In this document: positions 32,460 through 44,637 of the stretch, one piece after another
How positions within the stretch are numbered: position 1 is the stretch's first letter
How the letters are laid out: each line of letters opens with the position of its first letter
Origin: Phocoena phocoena
Lineage: Eukaryota; Chordata; Mammalia; Artiodactyla; Phocoenidae
Assembly: GCF_963924675.1 (NCBI RefSeq)
Contig: NC_089236.1
Span: 64,007,306 to 64,071,305, forward strand
DNA: 64,000 nt
Direction: 5' to 3'
Made by a program: the position numbers and the translations under genes
The notes under the pieces: generated by a model
Database searches by the model: none
The model's input: the letters and a program-made list of their open reading frames with translations, nothing else
What the model was told of the DNA's origin: nothing

Positions 32460-33660
32460 TCAATAGCATCAAAATATATGATGCCCTCAGAAATAGATCT
32501 AATAAAAGATGTGTATGGCATTTATAAGGAAACTTATAAAGCATTACTATAAGGCATTAGAGAATTAAATAATCTAGAAAATGTACTATAATCATGGATT
32601 GGATGACAATATTATAAAGGTGGCACTTTTCCCCAAATTAATCTATACAGTCAAAGTTATTTCCAATCAAGACATTTCAAATCAAAATCACAACTTTGGA
32701 GGAAACAGAATGAATGTCACAAGCTAATTTTATAATGTATATCAAAGAACAGAAAACTATAAACAGACATTCTGAAGAATTAGAGAAAGGTGAGAAGATT
32801 TGAATCACAAGGCAACAAAATGATACCTTTAAATAATGGCATTTTTGTATTAGTGCAAAGATGGACACATTTGACCATAAAGATCCCCAAAATAAGACAC
32901 ATGTCTATGGCAGAGCAGATACCTGGGAAAAGAAAGAGACAATTTGATAAAGGATACTTGCACATTTGGGTATCCATGTGTGGAATAAATATGAAATTAG
33001 ACCCCTACCTGACACCATCCACAAATACTGTTTTCAGGTAAATTAAAGCAAATGTAAAAGGCAAAATTTTGAAAGACGGTAAAATCTATTCATCAATTCA
33101 AGGAAGGGAGGGGTTTCTTAATCAAGGCACAAAAATAGACAGCAAAAGAGAAATAATGAGAAATTTGATGACTAAAGAATTTCTCTTCATCAAGACATCA
33201 TATACTAAAAAGAAGAGCCACAAACTAGGAGTATTTGTGGCATATGAGTACTCAGATATATAAAAACATCTACACATAAATAAAGAAAAAATAATGTAAT
33301 AAGAAGAGCACTTAATACTCACCACCCCAAGTGTTGTAAAGGATGAAAAACAACTAGAACAATTTATTTAGTGTTGGTGGGAGAACATATTCTTGAACAA
33401 AAAAATAAGCAAATTGCAAACAAACATTAATTCATTTATATGAAATCCAAAAACTTAGAAAATGAAGCCAAACATCATTTAGGGAAATAAACATACGTAG
33501 TAAAACTATAAAGAAAACCAAAGTATAAGGTAATGATTAAGGCATAGGCCAGGTAGTGATTACCTCTGATGGATGCACTGGGGAATTCAAAGATAACGGT
33601 TATGCTCTTTTTTGTTAAACTTCGTTCAATATCTCATAATTCTTGCTATCTGACATCTGT
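32460..33660 (+). mobile_element. Ancient L1 ORF2 / 3' remnant
   Basis: Old, eroded plus-strand L1: ATAAGGAAACTTATAAAGC, AATCATGGATTGGATGAC, TTCCAATCAAGACATTTC, AAATTAGACCCCTACCTGAC, CAAAAATAGACAGCAAAAGA follow ORF2 from the thumb region to the tail. It is probably the downstream part of the element starting near 26085. No usable frame. Confidence 0.6.
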
Positions 33661-33859
33661 CTTATAAATAATCCTTTGTAACTATTCAAACCGTAAGCAC
33701 AATTTTCAAGAAGAGTTTAGGTATTCTCCTAGACTGACTCTAAGTAGCCATAATAGTTTGCCCATAATTTCCCAGAAATGGTACACTGGCTCCACAGCCT
33801 AGACAGAATATTTCACAATATTTGGAACTCAGCAACTTCCGGCAGCCAAAGCCTTTCTT

Positions 33860-34022
33860 TTTTAAATACAGGCTTTCATTAGTTATCTATTATTATACAT
33901 ATTAGTGTATACATGTCAATCCCAACCTCCCAATTCATCCCACCACCACCATCCATCCCCCCACCCTGCTTTCCCCCCTTGGTGTCCATACATCTGTTCT
34001 CTACACCAAAGCCCTTTTGTAA
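33860..34022 (-). mobile_element. L1 3'UTR fragment (older L1)
   Basis: Reverse L1 3'UTR: CATATTAGTGTATACATGTC, AATCCCAACCTCCCAATTCA, TCCCACCACCACCATCCATC, CTTGGTGTCCATACATCTGT. Truncated at both sides, non-coding. Confidence 0.8.
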
Positions 34023-35714
34023 ACTTATGCAGTGTATTATTGGCAGAAGCTTATAATGGCTAATCAAGAGGAAATCCTTCCAATGGATCTCGGAATGTCC
34101 AATAATTAGTCATAAATTATTACGGATTTTTAAAGAAATGTATTCACAAAGGAAGACAAGCCTCTCAGCGTGGAGTAAATTCTAACAGGGTGCCCACGAA
34201 CCCAAACCCGTGGGATATTATAGCCCTGCCTTACGGAGATGGATATGTGAATTGAATTTTATGAACTAAAGGTGGCTTCCTTTTAGCTAGCTTCTTAACA
34301 ATGATCATAACTTAATTTTTCAATATTAAAACTCAGATGAGAAGCAATACTTTCTATATTAAAGTCTGTGCACCAGAAGCTGGCTGAAGGCTTCCAGTGG
34401 AGGGCAGGCAGAAGGAGTTCCTGACAAAGTGATACGACTTCACACCTCTCCTGACCCCCAAATATATTCTTTATAGTCTGCTGCTACCTCAAATTCTCCT
34501 CTCATGTTTAATATCTCTAGAAAGGTGACAATCATCCTTTAGAGAAAGAAGTTTATAACGTCCTTTCCTGAGAGAAATAAATCACAGAGTGAGTCAAATG
34601 ATGACAAGAAAGAGGAAGGACTCAAGTCCAAAATCATCTGGCTTCATGACTAAGGGCAGCAGAGAAACATACAGCATTTAAGTGGTGAAGGAGTTACCAC
34701 AGAAGGGAGAGACAGGCGAAGAGAAGTTTATTCCAGCTTGCAAGGCAAATTTCACCTATTTTATCACATTCCAACATTTCATAAAAATTCTTATAAACTC
34801 TACATTCACTGAGCTGAAAAGGGTGCAGTAGTGCAGAAGGAGAAGCAAACTATGTTTACCTTCAACAAAAATGTATGAGCTAACTGCTAACAACCAGGAT
34901 TTTGATTGAGTGGTAAAGGAAATGAGTTATATTTTCTTAAATATTGTTTATTTACTTGACCTACAAAGGAAGGTTTTGGTTTTTATTTTTTTCTTTTAGG
35001 TCTACGTGTTTCTATGTAAAGCTCAACCTGTAAAAATTTATCTGGAAACCAAGAAAGAAAATCAGCCCATCTGAATATGTAATTGCCCCCCTTTAACATG
35101 TTATCTCTCTCTTCATAATTGATGTAGGTGAAAGATGAAATAAACAGTATGAAACTGACTTTAAACTCTACTGCTAATCCACAGACACTATAAGGTCTCT
35201 GTCTATATGGCAGTCCCATGAGACGATTGAGCACTTCACACATGGCTATGACTGAGGAACTAAATTTTAAAATTAAATTTAAGTTTGAAAACTAACACTG
35301 AATTTCGTTGTTGGAAAAAAGTTTTAAGTGTGCTTAGAATAATTCAAGTATGTGAATCTGCTTTTTCGACTTTAAATTTGATGTCATATACAAGTTAAGT
35401 ATTTCTCATGAAAGTTTAGCATCCAAGGTGAGATGTACTTTAAAGGACACACTGGATTTCATAAATTTTGTACAAAAAGAAGCATGAAATAAATCATTAC
35501 CAATTTTTAAATTGAATACATGTTGAAATGATGGTATTTTTGATATTTGGGATCAAGTAAAATATATATTTTACTAAAATTAATTCCACTGATTACTTTT
35601 TACCTTTTGCAATGTGGCTCCAGGAAAAATGTAAATGTCATGTGTGCCCCCTTCTATGTTTCTGTTGGACAGTACAGCTGCAAAGGATAAATTTGGTAGT
35701 GTAGAATACATAGA
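34023..35714. other. Unique sequence, no repeat recognised
   Basis: No gene or repeat found. The part at 34030-34290 is comparatively balanced in composition and includes TAATTA and AATTATTA homeodomain-type cores. It is a reasonable place to look for non-coding conservation, but nothing in the sequence proves function. Confidence 0.45.
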
Positions 35715-35905
35715 ATACGTTTAAGCCTGGGCTCCTTCAGTTTATACTTATGTGAACAATTCATTTAACCTTTTTGAACTTTAGTTTTTATGTAAATCAA
35801 GGTAATAATGTTGAGGAAACAAGACTGTTACAAGGCTTAAATAAAATACCTTATGTAAAGGTCTTTAGAAAACCCCAAAGTACTGGGCAGATGCCACTTA
35901 TTTTC
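35715..35905 (+). mobile_element. MIR SINE
   Basis: Plus-strand MIR: GTTTAAGCCTGGGCTCC, CAATTCATTTAACCTTTTTG, ACTTTAGTTTTTATGTAAAT, ATGTTGAGGAAACAAG and AAGGCTTAAATAAAATACC in MIR order. Confidence 0.7.
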
Positions 35906-37371
35906 AGATATTTTATTTTTAGTCAAGTGTACATTTGAATTGCAAGCTAAATGAAGGTTAAGAGTTAGTCGACCTTCTATTTAATCACTGTGAAAAGCAA
36001 GGTTGGCCCTTGCTAAGCTGTAAAACTCTATGCCAAGAAGTTTCCAAAATACCAAGAACCTATTTTATAGCAGAAGTCCAAAGTGCTGATTTTTAAGGTA
36101 GAAAAAGTCAGGTTCTTTAATATTTGGGCCACCCTAGTGGTTGCCTTTAACACTTTAAAGCTATTGCCTGCAATCCACTTTAGTAAATTTGTTTTATTGG
36201 TGAGTTGAACAGAAAAACAGCAGAATAGAGTATAAGGCATTGAGGACTTCCGGTAGGTGCCAAAGTGAATCAGGTCCTGTTTTCTTCACAGAACAGGCAC
36301 AGGAGAGGAACTATATGTACAATAAACAAAACTAAATAGTAGTTTCATTCATCGTATTTAACAGATCAATCTCCACTGGAAGAGTGGGCTGGTAAAATAT
36401 TGGTGTAGAATGGAAAAATTTGAGAAAAAGGCACAAGGTTATTCTAAATATTAAGACAGAGGTGACTCTGAAAATAACCTCTGAGCAGCCTGCATTTTAC
36501 AGAAAACTTCACTTTAAAGGTGATGTGGAAATAGCTAGCTCTCTTGCATACTGTAATCAATTTACATAAGTCATATTGTCTCTGTTAATCAATGACATGT
36601 CAATAAATTGATTTAAGTGGCCCCATTTTGCATTGAAAAACCTTGGTCAACAATGACAACAACAACAAGGGCCTGAGTGAAGGACTCTATTTCCAGCAGC
36701 TTCCTTACCAAATGCATTCTACTGCCAATCCATGAGCTTTGTCCAAAGTCTACAGTGTAGACCGAAATTATTTACTAAAGAAAAGGAACTTGCCCTACTT
36801 GGCTTACATTATATCTTATTATGTGTACTCCTTCTTTCCAAGAATAGTTAACTCTTTTCTTATCAAATGGAAAATTCACAGCCAAAGCTCTTCGAGAGTA
36901 ATGACCTTCACTATTTTATATTTTTAAGTGATTCTGAGGTTACAAGTAGATTTGAGTTACAACATTTCAACTAAAAACTCCCTCGCTCTTTCAGTAATAT
37001 TGGAAACGCAATTCTTGACCACTCACTTCTAGTTTCCCAGAACACCATAAACCCCTTGGACAGCCAGAGGCTAACCCACTATAATTCTCTTCTCTGCCCT
37101 TTTTGCTAAGCACTGATGTTTGTGCCTTACCTAGTTTACTGTCTAGTGAGATTATTCATGTGGTTTCTATGTTAAGCATAGGTGGAAACTCTGTGACTTT
37201 TGATTGCTGACTCTTTCTTTGGAAGCAAGTCACAATGTAAGGAAAAGGAAAAAATGTCACAAAATTAGTACGATAAATAAAATGGTTCACTTTTTAAAGT
37301 TATCATTTAGGAAGAGAAATATAAAATTTCCAGGAAAAGCTTTAAGCATTTTGTTTTCATTTTTAACAGTA
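35906..37371. other. Unique sequence with dyad motif
   Basis: No gene or repeat recognised. A 10-bp palindrome TGACATGTCA at 36593-36602 is flanked by AATCAA and TTGATT half-sites (see findings). Confidence 0.45.
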
Positions 37372-37480
37372 GCGCTAATAGTGAACATTTATTGGACATC
37401 ACGTCAAGTGCCAAAGATGAGTTATCTTTGATTCTCACGACCATCTTAGAACATAGGTACTACTAGTGTATAGACTTCAA
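37372..37480 (-). mobile_element. Probable MIR remnant
   Basis: TAGTGAACATTTATTGGACA, CACGTCAAGTGCCAAAGATG, TGATTCTCACGACCATCTTA and TAGGTACTACTAGTG resemble reversed MIR. Diverged. Confidence 0.55.
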
Positions 37481-39528
37481 GGGCTCTCTGCAACCTAAAG
37501 AGATTAAAATCTCACATGATTGCTATGTGGGAGAACCCATTCTTCAGCCATTCAGGCACCCAGGATGACAGAGGTTCCATCTTTACCCATTCTCCAAAAA
37601 CGCTAGTCTTGGGGAAGGGAACACAGTGATTCTGCACTGGTTTTTAAAGCTTCCATCTTGAAATGATACGCAGTTCTACTCACATTTCATTAGCTAACAC
37701 AAATTACATGGCCACATCTAACTTCAAAAGGAGAGACAAAATGAAATTCTCCCTTGTGCCCAGAATAAGAACTGGAGCCATTGTAAACAGCATTAGTGAC
37801 CACCACACATATTAAAGATATGCTACCTAAGAGATTTTGTTCTGGTCTAGGCGTTATATGAACACAATTTAATATTTTATACCTTATGTTTCACCTGTAA
37901 CCACATCCCAATTCCTATAATTTACTTCTTGACATATGCTATGCTTTCAATGTAGAGATAAAATTTCCCTAAGAAAATGTCTATAACTTGGAGTACAATA
38001 ATAAACACTTATCTTGAAAATCCCCCTTTATTTTTCTCATTGTATAGTTGAAACAGAGACTTGGAGATGCTTATAATAACCCATATTACCCCACTTTTCT
38101 TCCTGAATATCCATTCCAAATAGATTATTCTGCATAATAAATAGCCTTCAAGTCGGTGTTCTTATGCTTCACCTACATCGTAAACATAATTTTAAAAATG
38201 AAGAATTTCAGTCTCTCTCCTTAGTTTCTTTACTCCCTGTTTCCATACTTAAGCAACTAGCTTCTTTTCTTTTTTCTCTTCTTTTCTTTCTTTGGAGTTA
38301 TGTGCCACCTAGGAATTGTTGCATAAGGGATGTAGAAATTCCTGTGAGTGATATTTAGGTGTGGTCCTGACGTGACCTTGACATATTAATTCACATAAAG
38401 AGCTTTAAACCTTTATATTTTCTAGTAAATTTTATTCACTTGTTTAATAATTTCCTGTTCTATAGTTGTAAAAATATTTCACATCCTACAGTGTTTGGTT
38501 GGCATTGTGGAATCCTCCTCTCCACAGTCTTCCCATGATAACACCATAAAATATTTTAAGTGTCCTCTGTGATATTTTATTCATTTTATTGAAACCTGAG
38601 AGAATATGAACATAACATATGGGCAATGACTAGAATGGTTAGAGAATAAATAATTCAGAAAATAAATATTAAAATTCGGTAAGGTTAAACTTTGTCCTTT
38701 TGTGTGGTGAAACACTAAAAACAGCTTGAGTTATTTTGTACAGTGTCTGGCCGCAATAAAAAAAAAATTGCTCTAAAGGAAAAAGAAACAGAAATATGAA
38801 AAACCAACCAAAATAAACTCTTTTAAAATTTGTTTCTTCCAGTTTTCTTAGCATTTTATTCTGATTTCACGATAATTATCTTATTCTTTTGATTAAAAAA
38901 ATGATTTCATTAGTCAACAAATTTTGATTGTTTCCATCATAAGCTACATATAGATCTTTTCTACTAGAAATGATTTAAAAGGTGATGTGACCATCACCAC
39001 ATTTTAAGGATAAATCTCTTTAATTACATTTTTAAATGCAACAAATGATTTCAACACTAGTCTAAAAACATGATGAAAACAACTTGTGAAAAACTTATGT
39101 TGACGTCCTATATCTTAACTGGAAAATTGTACCAAAATATAAAACAATGATTTTTCTTTTATTAGTCATCTTTGTCATCAGAAGTGATGTCAATGTAAGT
39201 AATATAATTTTATTTTAGTACTTTATTAGTAATTTTATGAGTATAATTAACTGTGCCTGATTAAAATCTATTTGGCCTAGCACTAAATTTCAAGAAAACC
39301 TCTAAGCATATAAGTCGATATATATAAAAGAACTGAATTTTAATATTTGTGTTATTTAGATTATATTCTAAAATGTATCTTGGTGTACATTAACATATAA
39401 ATTTAAAATAATAAGATGATCTACATTAATCCAAAGCTACAATAATTGTTATATTTCCCTTCACATTTATCAATTTTTCTTTTCCCCCCAACTGAAAAGT
39501 CTGGGAACAATAATAACCCTCTCGATAA
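37481..39528. other. Unique AT-rich sequence
   Basis: No exon, RNA or repeat recognised over about 2 kb before L1-B. Confidence 0.5.
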
Positions 39529-39889
39529 TTTTTTTTTAACATCTTTATTGCAGTATAATTGCTTTACAGTGGTGTGTTAGTTTCTCCTGTATAACAAAGT
39601 GAATCAGCTATATGTATATATATCCCCATATCCCCACCCTATTGCATCCCCCTCCCACTCTGCCGATCCCACCCCTCTAGGTGGTCACAAAGCACCGAGC
39701 TGGTCTCCCGGTGCTATGGGGCTGCTTCCCACTAGCTATCTATTTTACATTTGATAATGTATATATGTCCATGCCACTCTCTCACTTCATCCCAGCTTAC
39801 CCTTCCCCCTACCTGTGTCCCCAAGTCCATTCTCTATGCCTGCATCTCTATGCCCGTCCTGTCCCTGGTTCTTCAGAACTATGTTTTTT

Positions 39890-42800
39890 TTAGATTCCAT
39901 ATATATGTATTAGCATACGGCATTTGTTTTTCTCTAACTTACTTCATTCTGTATGAAGACTCTAGGTCCATCCATCTCACTACAAATAACTCAATTTCAT
40001 TTCTTTTTATGGCTGAGTAATATTCCATTGTACATAAGTGCCACATCTTTATCCATTCATCTGTCTATGGACACTTAGATTGCTTCCATGTCCTGGCTAT
40101 TGTAAATAGTGCTGCAATGAACACTGTGGTACATGACTCTTTTTGAATTATGGTTTTCTCAATATAAATGTGTAGTAGTGGAATTCCTGGGTCGTACGGT
40201 AGTTCTATTTTTAGTTTTTTAAGGAACCTCCATAATGATCTCCATAGTGGCTGTATCAGTTTACATTCCCCCCACCAGTGCAACAGGGTTCCCTTTTCTC
40301 CACACCCTCTCCAGCATTTATTTTTTGTACATTTTTTGACAATGGCCATTCTGACTGGTGTGAGGTGATACCTCATGGTAATTTTGATTTGCATTTCTCT
40401 AATGATTAGTGATATTGAGTATCCTTTCATGTGTTTGTTGGCAGTTTGTATATCTTCCTTGGAGAAATGTCTATTTAGGTCTTCTGCCCATTTCGGGATT
40501 GGGCTCTTTGTTTTTTCCATATTGAGCTGCAAGAGCTGCTTCTATATTAGGGAGATTAATCTGTTGTCAGTTGCTTCATTTGCAAATCTTTTGTCCCATT
40601 CTGAGGGTTGTCTTTTCATCTTGTTTATGGTTTCCTTGGATGTGCAAAAGTTTTTAAGTTTCATTAGGTCCCATTTGTTTATTTTTGTTTTTATTTCCAT
40701 TTCTCTGGGAGGTGGGTCAAAAAGGATCTTGCTGTGATTTATGTCATGGGGTGTTCTGCCTATGTTTTTCACTAAGAGTATTATAGTGTCTGGCCTTACA
40801 TTTAGGTTTTTAATCCATTTGGAGTTTACTTTTCTATACGGTGGTATGCAGTGTTCTAATTTCATTCCTTTACATGTAGCTGTCCAGTTTTTCAAGCACC
40901 ACTTATGGACGAGGCTGTCTTTTCTCCATTGTATATTCTTGCCCCGTTTATCAAAGATAAGGTGACCACATGTGTGTGGGTTTAACTCTGGGCTTTCTAC
41001 CCTGTTCCATTGATCTATATTTCTGTTTTTGTGCTGGTTGCCATACTGTCTTGATTATTGTAGCTTTGTAGTATAGTATGAAGTCCTGGAGCCTGATTCC
41101 TCCAGCTCCGTTTTTCTTTCTCAAGATTGCTTTGGCTATTCGGGGTCTTTTGTGTTTCCATAAAAACTGTGAAATTTTTTTGTTCTAGTTCTGTGGAAAA
41201 TGCCATTGGTAGTTTGATAGGCATTGCATTGAATCTGTAGATTGCTTTGGGTAGTATAGTCATTTCCACAGTATTGATTCTTCCAGTCCAAGAACATGGT
41301 GTATCTCTCCAAGTATTTGTATCATCTTTAATTTCTTTCATCAGTGTCTTATAGTTTCCTGCATACAGGTCTTTTGTCTCCATAGGTAGGTCTATTCCTA
41401 GGTATTTTATTCTTTTCGTTGCAATGGTAAATGGGAGTGTTTCCTTAACTTCTCTTGAAGATATTTCATCATTAGTGTATAGGAATGCAAGAGATTTCTG
41501 TGCATTAATTTTGTATCCTGCTACTTTACCAAATTCATTGATTAGCTCTAGTGGTTTTCTGGTAACATCTTTAGGATTCCCTATGTATAGTATCATATCA
41601 TCTGGAAACAGTCACAGTTTTACTTCTTCTTTTCCAATTTGGATTACTTTTATTTCTTTTTCTTTTCTGATTGCTGTGGCTAAACCTTCCAAAACTATGT
41701 TGAATGATAGTGGTGAGAGTGGGCAACTTTGTCTTGTTCCTGATCTTAGTGCAAATGGTTTCAGTTGTTCACCATTGAGAACAATGTTAGCTGTGGGTTT
41801 GTCATATATGGCCTTTATTATGTTGAGGTAAGTTCCTTCTATGCCTACTTTCTGGAGAGCTTTTATCATAAATGGGTGTTGAATTTTGTCAAAAGCTTTT
41901 TCTGCATCTATTGAGACGATCATATGGTTTTTCTCCTTCAGTTTGTTAACATGGTTTATCACATTGACTGATTTGCGTATGCTGAAGAATCCTTGCACTC
42001 CTGGGATAAACCCCACTTGATCATGGTGTATGATCCTTTTAATGTGCTGTTGGATTCTGTTTGCTAGTATTTTGTTGAGGATTTTTGCATCTATGTTCAT
42101 CAGTGATATTGGCCTGTAGTTTTCTTTTTTGTGGCATCTTTGTCTGGTTTTGGTATCAGGGTGATGGTGGCCTCGTAGAATGAGGTTGGGGGTGTTCCTC
42201 CCTCTGCTATATTTTGGAAGAGTTTGAGAAGGACAGGTGTTAGCTCTTCTCTAAATGTTTGATAGAATTCACCTGTGAAGCCATCTGGTCCTGGGCTTTT
42301 GTTTGTTGGAAGATTTTTAATCACAGTTTCAATTTCAGTGCATGTGATTGTTCTGTCTATATTTTCTATTTGTTCCTGCTTCAGTCTCAGAAGGTTGTGC
42401 TTGTCTAAGAATTTGTCCATTTCTTCCAGGTTGTCCATTTGATTGGCATATAGTTGCTTGTAGTAATCTCTTATGAGCCTTTGTATTTCTTCAGTGTCAG
42501 TTGTTACTTCTTTTTCATTTTTAATTCTACTGATTTGAGTCTTCCAACTTTTTGTCCTGATGAGTCTGGCTAATGGTTTATCAATTTTGTTTATCGTCTC
42601 AAAGAACCAGGTGTTGGGTTTATTGATGTTTGCTATCGTTTCCAACATTTCTTTTTCATTTATTTCTGATCTGATCTTTATGATTTCTTTCCTTCTGATA
42701 ACTTTGAGGTTTTTTTGTTCTTCTTTCTCTAATTGCTTTAGGTATAAATTTAGGTTGTTTATTTGAGATGTTTCTTCTTTCTTGAGGTAGGATTGTATTG

Positions 42801-43688
42801 CTATAAACTTCCCTCTTAGAACTCCTTTGCTGTGTCCCTTAATTTTTGGGTTGTTGTGTTTCATTCTCATTTGTTTCTAGGTATTTTTGATTTCCTTTTT
42901 GATTTCTTCAGCAATCTCTTGGTTACTTAGTAGCATATTGTTTAGCCTCCAACTGTTTGTATTTTTTACTTTTTTCTCCTGTAAGTGATATCTAGTCTTA
43001 TAACGTTGTGGTCAGAAAAGATACTTGATACAATTTCAATTTTCTTATATTTACCAAGGCTTGATTTGTGACCCAAGATAAGACCTATCCTGGAGAATGT
43101 TCCATGAGCACTTGAGAAGAAAGTGTATTCTGTTGTTTTTGGATGGAATGTCCTATAAATATCAACTAGATCCATCCTGTTAAATGTGTCATTTAATGTT
43201 TGTGTTTCCTTACTTATTTGCATTTTGGATGATCTATCCATTGGTGAAAATGGTGCATTAAATTTCCCTACTATTATTGTGTTACTATTTCCCCTTTTAT
43301 GGCTGGTAGCATTTGCCTTATGTATTGAGGTGCTCCTATGTTGGGTACATAAATATTTACAATTGTTGTATCTTCTTCTTGGATGGATCCCTTGATCATT
43401 ATGTAGTGTCCTTTGTTTCTTGTAATAGTCTTTATTTTAAAGTCTATTTTATCTGATATGAGAATTGCTACTCCAGATTTCTTTTGATTTCCATTTGCAT
43501 GGAATATCTTGTTCCATCCCCTCCCTTTCAGTCTGTATGTGTCCCTAGGTCTGAAGTGGGTCTCTTGTAGACAGCATATATATGGGTCTTGTTTTTTGTG
43601 CCCATTCAGTGAGCCTGTGTCTTTTGATTGGAGCATTTAATCCATTTACATTTAAGGTAATTATTGATATGTATGTTACTATTACCAT
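39890..43688 (-). pseudogene. L1-B ORF2, broken, RT motif stopped
   Basis: Frame opens at ATG 43688 and ends at TAA 39892-39890 (about 1,266 codons). Pieces include the endonuclease start (43636-43274, CLQETHFRPRDTYRLKGRG), a later endonuclease part (43241-42966), a linker/RT piece at 42870-42100 with [19 protein letters not shown] at 42100-41612 with [15 protein letters not shown], and thumb and C-terminal parts to 40065. In the endonuclease the expected GDFN reads GKFN (near 43265). At the RT active site a TGA (41614-41612) precedes L-F-P-D-D, replacing FADD. It is catalytically dead by both criteria. Confidence 0.92.
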
Positions 43689-43746
43689 TTTCTTAACTGT
43701 TGTGGATTTGTTTTTGTAGGTCTTTTCCTTCTCTTGTGTTTCCTGC

Positions 43747-44637
43747 CTAGAGAATTTCCTTTAGCATTTGCTGTAAAGCTGGTTTTGTTGTTCTGAATTC
43801 TCTTCACTTTTGCTTGCCTGTAAAGGTTTTAATTTCTCCGTCGAATCTGAATGAGATCCTTGCTGGGTAGAGTAATCTTGGTTGTAGGTTTTTCCCCTTT
43901 ATCACTTTAAATGTGTGCTGCCACTCCCTTCTGGCTTGCAGAGCTTCTGCTGAAAGATCAGCTGTTAACCTTATGGGGATTCTCTTGTATTTTATATGTC
44001 ATTTTTCCCTTGCTGCTTTTAATATTTTTTCCTTGTATTTATTTTTTGATAGTTTGATTAATATGTGTCTTGGTATTTTTCTCCTTGGATTTATTCTGTA
44101 TGGGACTCTGAACTTCCTGGATTTGGGTGGCTATTTCCTTTCCCACATTAGGGAAGTTTTCAACTATAATCTCTTCAAATATTTTCTCAGTCCCTGTCTT
44201 TTTCTCTTCTTCTTCTGAGACCCCTATAATTCAAATGTTGGTGCATTTAGTGTTGTCCCAGAGGTCTCTGAGACTGTTCTCAATTCTTTTCATTATTTTC
44301 TTTTTATTCTGCTCCGTGTAGTTATTTCCACTATTTTATCTTCCAGGCAGGTCACTTTTTTCTTCTGCCTCAGTTATTCTGCTACTGATTTATTCTAGAG
44401 AATTTTTAATTTCATTTATTGTGTTGTTCATTATTGTTTGTTTGTGCTTTAGTTCTCCTAGGTCCTTGTTAAACATTTCTTATATTTTCTCCATTCTAGT
44501 TCCAAGATTTTGGATCATCTTTACTATCATTACTCTGAATTCTTTTTCGGGTAGACTGCTTATTTGCTTTCATTTGTTTGGTATGGTGGGGTTTTGCCTT
44601 GCTCTTTCATCTGCTGTGTATTTCTGTGTCTTCTCAT
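43747..44637 (-). pseudogene. L1-B ORF1, broken
   Basis: Start ATG at 44637-44635, stop TAG at 43749-43747, 891 nt, matching L1-A ORF1 once SINE C is removed. Recognisable pieces include the counterpart of GACCTGGAAGATAAA and the C-terminal domain, but the frame is interrupted so often that no long open piece remains. Confidence 0.8.
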
